DNA from: UBA1240 sp045599185
GTDB taxonomy: Bacteria > Spirochaetota > Spirochaetia > Treponematales > Treponemataceae
Direction: 5' to 3'
Length of the DNA stretch: 64,000 nt
NCBI GenBank assembly: GCA_045599185.1
Contig: JAZRVO010000032.1
Coordinates: forward strand, 62,001 to 126,000
The position numbers were made by a program, and so were the translations under genes. The notes beneath the pieces are model-generated. The model was not told the origin of the DNA, did not search any database, and worked only from the letters and a program-made list of their open reading frames with translations. Below are positions 59,975-64,000 of this stretch, in pieces (position 1 is the first letter of the stretch; the number at the start of each line of letters is the position of its first letter).

Positions 59975-61037
59975 TCTTATACATGAAAATGAGATACTGA
60001 ATCAAAAGGATTTGCAGTTTGGCTTTGATTCGAATATCAGCAACATGGCTAATTTGCTGCACCAGTTTTTGAATGGGAAACGTTACAATTACGTTATCGG
60101 CGGCAAGGTTACGCCGTATGTTTCCGGCGGTATGAATGTTTCAATTGCGCCGTTAATGGCTTTTGAGTACAAAAGTTCACAGGTTGTGTTAGAAACGGGA
60201 ATTACAGAGCCTATTGCTTTTGAAGAAGCTGACGAAAACAAAAGCCGCATAGATATTATTGAAATTAAAGGCAAAGTTGAGCCTTTTGACATGGTGACAC
60301 GTGCTTTTAAGGATAACAAGACTGGGAAAAAATCTTTCAGTGATGTATACACAAAGCAGCGCATTGCGCTTGAAGTAAAAGTGAAACGCGGCGAAAACGG
60401 TTGTGAAAAAGCGTCTCCAACTGATATTGGTTTTGTAAAAATTGCGGAAGTTGTTATTCCGGCTGGTACGCTGAATATTACAGAGGACTTAATTAAGAAT
60501 GTAACGGCAAGAGCGGCAGGCAATGAAAATCTTGAATGGACTGAAAACATAACAGATACGTTTTTTCCGTGTACGGCTGTTGAAGATGCAAAATATCAGC
60601 TATCCGATTTTTCGATTGAAGGAACTGCAACCGGTGTTAAGTGGTTTGACGGCAAGGATATTTACAACAGGATTATTGTATTTAATGCAGGTGATTTAGT
60701 TCCGGTTGAGATGAAAGATTTAAGCACTTGTATTTACTGCCTTAATGATTTTGACGTTGCAAACTATGAAAACTGCTGGGTTGATGTAAATAAAAGCTGT
60801 ATTAACCTTGCAGACGGCGTTAAACGGCGATTTTATGCAGGATATGCCGAAGACGGTAAACTTATGCTTGAAGCACCGGCAATTGGTATAGAAGATATGA
60901 ACGGTATGATTGTTTTGGATTATACCCAAATTGTAGTACCGGAACTTGAAGAAGGTTATTCACAAAATGAAGCATTGAAAGACCCGGACGCTTCAATTAT
61001 AGAAGAAATTGAAATAGAAGAAGAAGAAAACTGGTAA
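59958..61037 (+). CDS. Tail fibre-type protein 1
   Basis: A 359-residue protein starting with TTG after GGGGA. The first 190 residues are closely related to those of the next gene: FGFDSNISNMANLL, the block YVIGGKVTPYVSGGMNVSIAPLMAF, and SRIDIIEIKGKVE. The rest is unrelated and ends in an acidic tail. An attachment domain shared with a variable tip is the usual fibre plan. Confidence 0.65.
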   Translation: MTLQNNLIHENEILNQKDLQFGFDSNISNMANLLHQFLNGKRYNYVIGGKVTPYVSGGMNVSIAPLMAFEYKSSQVVLETGITEPIAFEEADENKSRIDIIEIKGKVEPFDMVTRAFKDNKTGKKSFSDVYTKQRIALEVKVKRGENGCEKASPTDIGFVKIAEVVIPAGTLNITEDLIKNVTARAAGNENLEWTENITDTFFPCTAVEDAKYQLSDFSIEGTATGVKWFDGKDIYNRIIVFNAGDLVPVEMKDLSTCIYCLNDFDVANYENCWVDVNKSCINLADGVKRRFYAGYAEDGKLMLEAPAIGIEDMNGMIVLDYTQIVVPELEEGYSQNEALKDPDASIIEEIEIEEEENW

Positions 61038-61058
61038 TTATCAATAGGGAGATTGTAT

Positions 61059-62567
61059 ATGTTTACGATGAAACACGTTTTGCAAACAGGCGTTGGTTAT
61101 GACAACGAAATTATGAAAAGAGCCGATTTTAACTTCGGTTATGACGGTTCTGTTTTTAATACGGCACTTGCCATTAGCAAACTTATGTATGACGGAAAGA
61201 ATAACTTTGTTATCGGTGGCAAGGTTACTCCATATATAAGCGGTGGTATGAACGTTAGTATTGCGCCGTTAATGGCATATCATTACTTAACGCAGAATTT
61301 TGTTGTAGAAACCAAAATAACAGAGCCGGTATCTTTTGAAGAAGCTGACGAGCAATATTCGCGTATTGATATTATTGAAATTAAAGGAATTGAAAAGTTT
61401 TTTGACTCACAGACACGCGCATATAAAGACCCGGAAAGCGGTGTAAAAACTTTTGCTGCGACCGATACAAAAAAAGCTATTGAACTTGAGGTAAAAGTGA
61501 AAAAAGGTTCGCGCGGTAGTAACGTTGCACCGGTTGTTGATACTGGTTACGTTAAACTGGCAGAGGTTATCATACCGGCTGGCACGTTGAATATTGTTGA
61601 ATCTAACATCTTTAACATTACTTCACGTTATCAAGACAAGGAAAACGAAGAATGGACGGTTAACAAAACATCAACTTTTAACCCGGAAAGCATAAGTTTT
61701 TTAATGAAAACTTTCTGTCTGGGGCACAATGATGACGGTACTCACAAGCCGGGCAGTATTAACCGTGATGCTTTGGCTGTTGGTACTGGTGCAGACGAAT
61801 TGAACGGAACTAATATTCCTATTGGCGTTTCCCTTGATTTGGGGCAGGAACACTATCAGTCTACGGAAGTTTTTTCTACCTTGTTAAAGCAGCTGGGTGA
61901 CTGGGCTAACAATGCAAGACCCTACGCCAACAATATCCTTAACCGTTACGAACGGCTGCAGGATATGCCGAAAGCGTGCAGTACGCAGGTTGTAGATGTC
62001 ATTACCGGCGGAGAGATGATTATTGACGGCATTCACTGCCGCATTGGTGACATGGTTTTCCTTAAAGACCAGACTGACAAGCGCGAAAACGGTATGTGGC
62101 AGGTTGAAAGCGGACGCTGGACGCGCTATCCGGGATATACGGAAAGCGACGCAGACTGCTTTATTTACAAATTTGTCGTTATCAATAACGGCGAAGATAA
62201 CGGCGGAAGTGTTTTCTACCTTGAAGATGATACGTGTACAATCGGCAAAGATGAACTGCATTTTGCTAAAGTAACACTTTTTGAACAGGCTGTTAACAAA
62301 CAGCTGGTTTTTACGGATAAAAAGGTACTTTCTGCGGACTGGTCGAACAGCACCGTAAATGCAGAATATCCGTTTGAAGTTGCGATTGAATGTGACGGCG
62401 TGACCGATGCTTATAGTGCAGATGTACGCCTTGACATTGATACTGTACTGAATACTGAATGTGCCGCAGTAACGGCAACAGGCAAAGGCAAGGTCATTTT
62501 GTATGCGGCGGCAAAACCGGGCTTTGATTTTGTCGTGCCGGTTATTATATGCACTAAAGTTGCATAA
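61059..62567 (+). CDS. Tail fibre-type protein 2
   Basis: A 502-residue paralogue of the preceding fibre (FVIGGKVTPYISGGMNVSIAPLMAY; SRIDIIEIKGIEKFF). It adds a longer tip: HNDDGTHKPGSINRDALAVG, a middle with IGDMVFLKDQTDKRENGMWQVESGRW of the type seen in many receptor-binding fibres, and a C-terminal beta domain. ATG 61059 has AGGGA eight bases upstream. Confidence 0.7.
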   Translation: MFTMKHVLQTGVGYDNEIMKRADFNFGYDGSVFNTALAISKLMYDGKNNFVIGGKVTPYISGGMNVSIAPLMAYHYLTQNFVVETKITEPVSFEEADEQYSRIDIIEIKGIEKFFDSQTRAYKDPESGVKTFAATDTKKAIELEVKVKKGSRGSNVAPVVDTGYVKLAEVIIPAGTLNIVESNIFNITSRYQDKENEEWTVNKTSTFNPESISFLMKTFCLGHNDDGTHKPGSINRDALAVGTGADELNGTNIPIGVSLDLGQEHYQSTEVFSTLLKQLGDWANNARPYANNILNRYERLQDMPKACSTQVVDVITGGEMIIDGIHCRIGDMVFLKDQTDKRENGMWQVESGRWTRYPGYTESDADCFIYKFVVINNGEDNGGSVFYLEDDTCTIGKDELHFAKVTLFEQAVNKQLVFTDKKVLSADWSNSTVNAEYPFEVAIECDGVTDAYSADVRLDIDTVLNTECAAVTATGKGKVILYAAAKPGFDFVVPVIICTKVA

Positions 62568-62588
62568 AAAGCAGTATTTGTTTATAAT
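62560..62588 (+). promoter_or_regulatory. Promoter for the lysis genes
   Basis: TTGCAT, 17 bases, TATAAT, at the end of the fibre gene. It is followed by a leader of about 40 bases and then a terminator. Confidence 0.6.
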
Positions 62589-62634
62589 AAATTACAATAA
62601 AACAACAAATTAAAAGGTTTTAACGAAAAATCGC

Positions 62635-62672
62635 AAGCCATTATCCTCATTTGCAGGGTAATGGCTTTTTTT
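62635..62672 (+). terminator. Intrinsic terminator before the lysis genes
   Basis: AAGCCATTATCCT / AGGGTAATGGCTT stem with a seven-base loop and T run. AAGGG and ATG 62690 follow immediately. Confidence 0.85.
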
Positions 62673-62689
62673 GTTTAAAAAGGGAAAAA

Positions 62690-63295
62690 ATGGTTCTTGA
62701 TTTTACAACTATTAGCTTTACCGGACTTCTGGCAATATGCGTGATTGTCTGTGCCGTTACTATTGTCTTTTCAATCGTGTTTAGAAATGTCCGGGCACTT
62801 AAAATACAGACAAACAGAATATCAGTAGAAACCAGCGAAAAAGCAAAAGAGTTTGAAACAAAATATCAGCAGAAAAAAGAAGATGCTTTGGCTTCAACGA
62901 AAGGTTACGTTAAACGGCAAAGTCTAATTGCGTCGCATCATGTAGGGGTTATTGCCGGTGATTTACGCGATTTGTTTTCGCGCAACTGCGACTTGACGCA
63001 GAAAGAAAAAAACATGGTTTGGGTGCTTGTTTCTTTGTTTGTGAGCGAACTGCACCGTCAACTAGTTGATAATTTTACGGAAAATCATATCGGTAATACA
63101 GATGAAGAGATAGAGCAATATACAAGAATGAGGGCTAGGGAATATACGTCTTTTGCCAAGAGTTTTTTTGATGATTACGATTGGACGATGCCGCGTTACC
63201 GGCTGAAAGACGCGTTGGAATTTCTGCCGCCGGATTATTTTTTTACCCGGCTTTTTATCGTTTACAAAGACGGAAAATCAATTGAAAACGAATAG
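62690..63295 (+). CDS. Membrane-anchored protein next to holin
   Basis: A 201-residue protein with ATG at 62690 (an upstream frame start falls in the terminator). An N-terminal membrane segment (LLAICVIVCAVTIVFSIVF) is followed by a coiled coil (KAKEFETKYQQKKEDAL) and a cytoplasmic-type helical domain. Position before a holin-like gene suggests a lysis accessory such as a spanin-like or regulatory factor. No domain is recognised. Confidence 0.5.
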   Translation: MVLDFTTISFTGLLAICVIVCAVTIVFSIVFRNVRALKIQTNRISVETSEKAKEFETKYQQKKEDALASTKGYVKRQSLIASHHVGVIAGDLRDLFSRNCDLTQKEKNMVWVLVSLFVSELHRQLVDNFTENHIGNTDEEIEQYTRMRAREYTSFAKSFFDDYDWTMPRYRLKDALEFLPPDYFFTRLFIVYKDGKSIENE

Positions 63296-63306
63296 AGAGG
63301 TGCAAC

Positions 63307-63639
63307 ATGATTGACATTCAATTCTTATTGCGTGTACTGGCTGCCGCTTTTGCTACGGTGGGAGTGGTTGAATGGCTGAAAAACTTTTTTGAACCCAAAA
63401 AGAAGCAGTGTTATGCGCTGGTGATGCTGCCGCTGGCTATAGGCTGTTATATGGCAGTAGAACTATTGCCTATGTGGGTAATTGGCGGCTTATTGACAGT
63501 CGGTTGTGTACAGTTGTGCTATCAGACACTTGTACAGGGTTTTACGGCTATTGTTGCCAGTGCAACGGAAAAGGTGTCTAGCCGGGAACTGGAAACGGAA
63601 GACAGGGGAGAAAAGGAAGGGAGAAGAAGAAAATGTTAA
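63307..63639 (+). CDS. Holin-like membrane protein
   Basis: A 110-residue protein with three hydrophobic segments (FLLRVLAAAFATVGVVEWL, CYALVMLPLAIGCYMAVELL and WVIGGLLTVGCVQLCYQTLV) and a highly charged C-terminal tail ending in a run of Arg/Lys. Size, segment number and basic tail match class I holins. Confidence 0.65.
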   Translation: MIDIQFLLRVLAAAFATVGVVEWLKNFFEPKKKQCYALVMLPLAIGCYMAVELLPMWVIGGLLTVGCVQLCYQTLVQGFTAIVASATEKVSSRELETEDRGEKEGRRRKC

Positions 63640-64000
63640 ATAAGGAACAGGTAATTTGTCTGAATATCGGAAAGAACGGCTGTTATTTTCTCTCTCTTGT
63701 TTATATTGCGGAAAAAATTACGCAATGCAGTATTGATGTATTAACATTGTATGAGATTGGATTGAAAAACAAGTGGTTTGACGAGGATTGTTATATGAAC
63801 AATCCAGGCGCGATGATGACATATCTTACCGACTTAAAATGCGATGTTCGGCACGATGTTGTAGGTTATAAATGCAAAAGCAATGAATATGAAATTACAC
63901 GTTACGAATTAAAAGAAACCGGCGTTACATACGCGCATTTTGTTGTGACCTGCAACGGTAAGCTTGTTTACGACCCTTACGGCGAAAGCAGAACACGAAC
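63633..64000 (+). CDS. DUF261-family protein, cut by the window edge
   Basis: At least 122 residues; the end lies beyond the window. KNGCYFLSLVYIAEKI, NPGAMMTYLTDLKCDV and THFVV-like AHFVVTCNGKLVYDPYG match DUF261 proteins that I know from Borrelia. The Cys (about 17), His (about 105) and Asp pattern suggests a papain-like or C39-like peptidase fold. Next to a holin it could be a lysis peptidase, but this is inference. It starts inside the holin stop. Confidence 0.6.
   Translation, partial: MLNKEQVICLNIGKNGCYFLSLVYIAEKITQCSIDVLTLYEIGLKNKWFDEDCYMNNPGAMMTYLTDLKCDVRHDVVGYKCKSNEYEITRYELKETGVTYAHFVVTCNGKLVYDPYGESRTR

Overview
The window is mostly one prophage, with a short piece of its bacterial host at the left edge. 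The host genes (76-2866, minus strand) are a methyl-accepting-type coiled-coil protein and a MinD/ParA-like ATPase. Together with a DUF261-type protein at the right end (a family I know from Borrelia elements), they suggest a spirochaete, most likely a Treponema-like bacterium. This is an inference from gene content. No rRNA, tRNA or integrase is present to confirm host or phage ends, and both attachment sites lie outside the window or are not recognisable.

Layout. About 2.9-3.1 kb: a structured leader ending in a terminator. 3.1-14.3 kb: early genes read rightward: SprT/WLM-like metalloprotease, YqaJ exonuclease, Lar-like zinc ribbon, DnaQ-like exonuclease, DUF6273 lectin-like protein, RecT, a decayed HNH nuclease, DUF1351, replisome organiser, SSB, PD-(D/E)XK nuclease and many small genes. 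14.3-21.8 kb: small and large terminase, portal, MuF-type head protein. 21.8-31.0 kb: three very large or unusual genes: a 1799-residue N6-methylase/SNF2-helicase (P1 DarB-like), a 798-residue nuclease-like/sliding-clamp-like fusion, and a zeta-type kinase. 31.0-34.2 kb: an island of small genes with its own promoters and operators: XRE repressor, HigBA toxin-antitoxin, HD hydrolase. 34.3-46.3 kb: prohead protease-scaffold, major capsid protein, connectors and three paralogous modular cargo-like genes placed between structural genes. 46.4-62.6 kb: contractile (myovirus-type) tail: terminator, sheath, tube, chaperones, tape measure, hub, spike, LysM-type protein, gp25-like, baseplate J and fibres. 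62.7-64 kb: membrane protein, holin-like protein and the start of a DUF261 protein.

Main idea. Most large proteins around the head genes share three traits. They start with a short charged helix of about 15-29 residues that ends in the pattern aliphatic-x-Lys-Ser (or Ala). They carry effector-like domains (BECR-type nuclease-like, zeta kinase, methylase-helicase, clamp). Several end in another aliphatic-x-Lys-Ser followed by a short tail. The same four-residue pattern is at the expected mature start of the capsid protein, near the portal C-terminus, and repeatedly in the scaffold part of the protease gene. This looks like the T4 arrangement, in which internal proteins have a capsid-targeting peptide removed by the prohead protease after [L/I]-x-E, but here with Lys-Ser specificity. 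I infer that the phage packs a set of proteins into its head and injects them with its DNA, for anti-restriction and for attack on rivals or host.

Regulation. In the late region, good sigma70-type promoters are followed within tens of bases by an intrinsic terminator and only then the ribosome binding site and gene (before 27300, 34289, 46432, 62690). A similar hairpin without a clear promoter precedes 3108 and 49767. This recurrent promoter-hairpin-gene arrangement suggests attenuation or antitermination.
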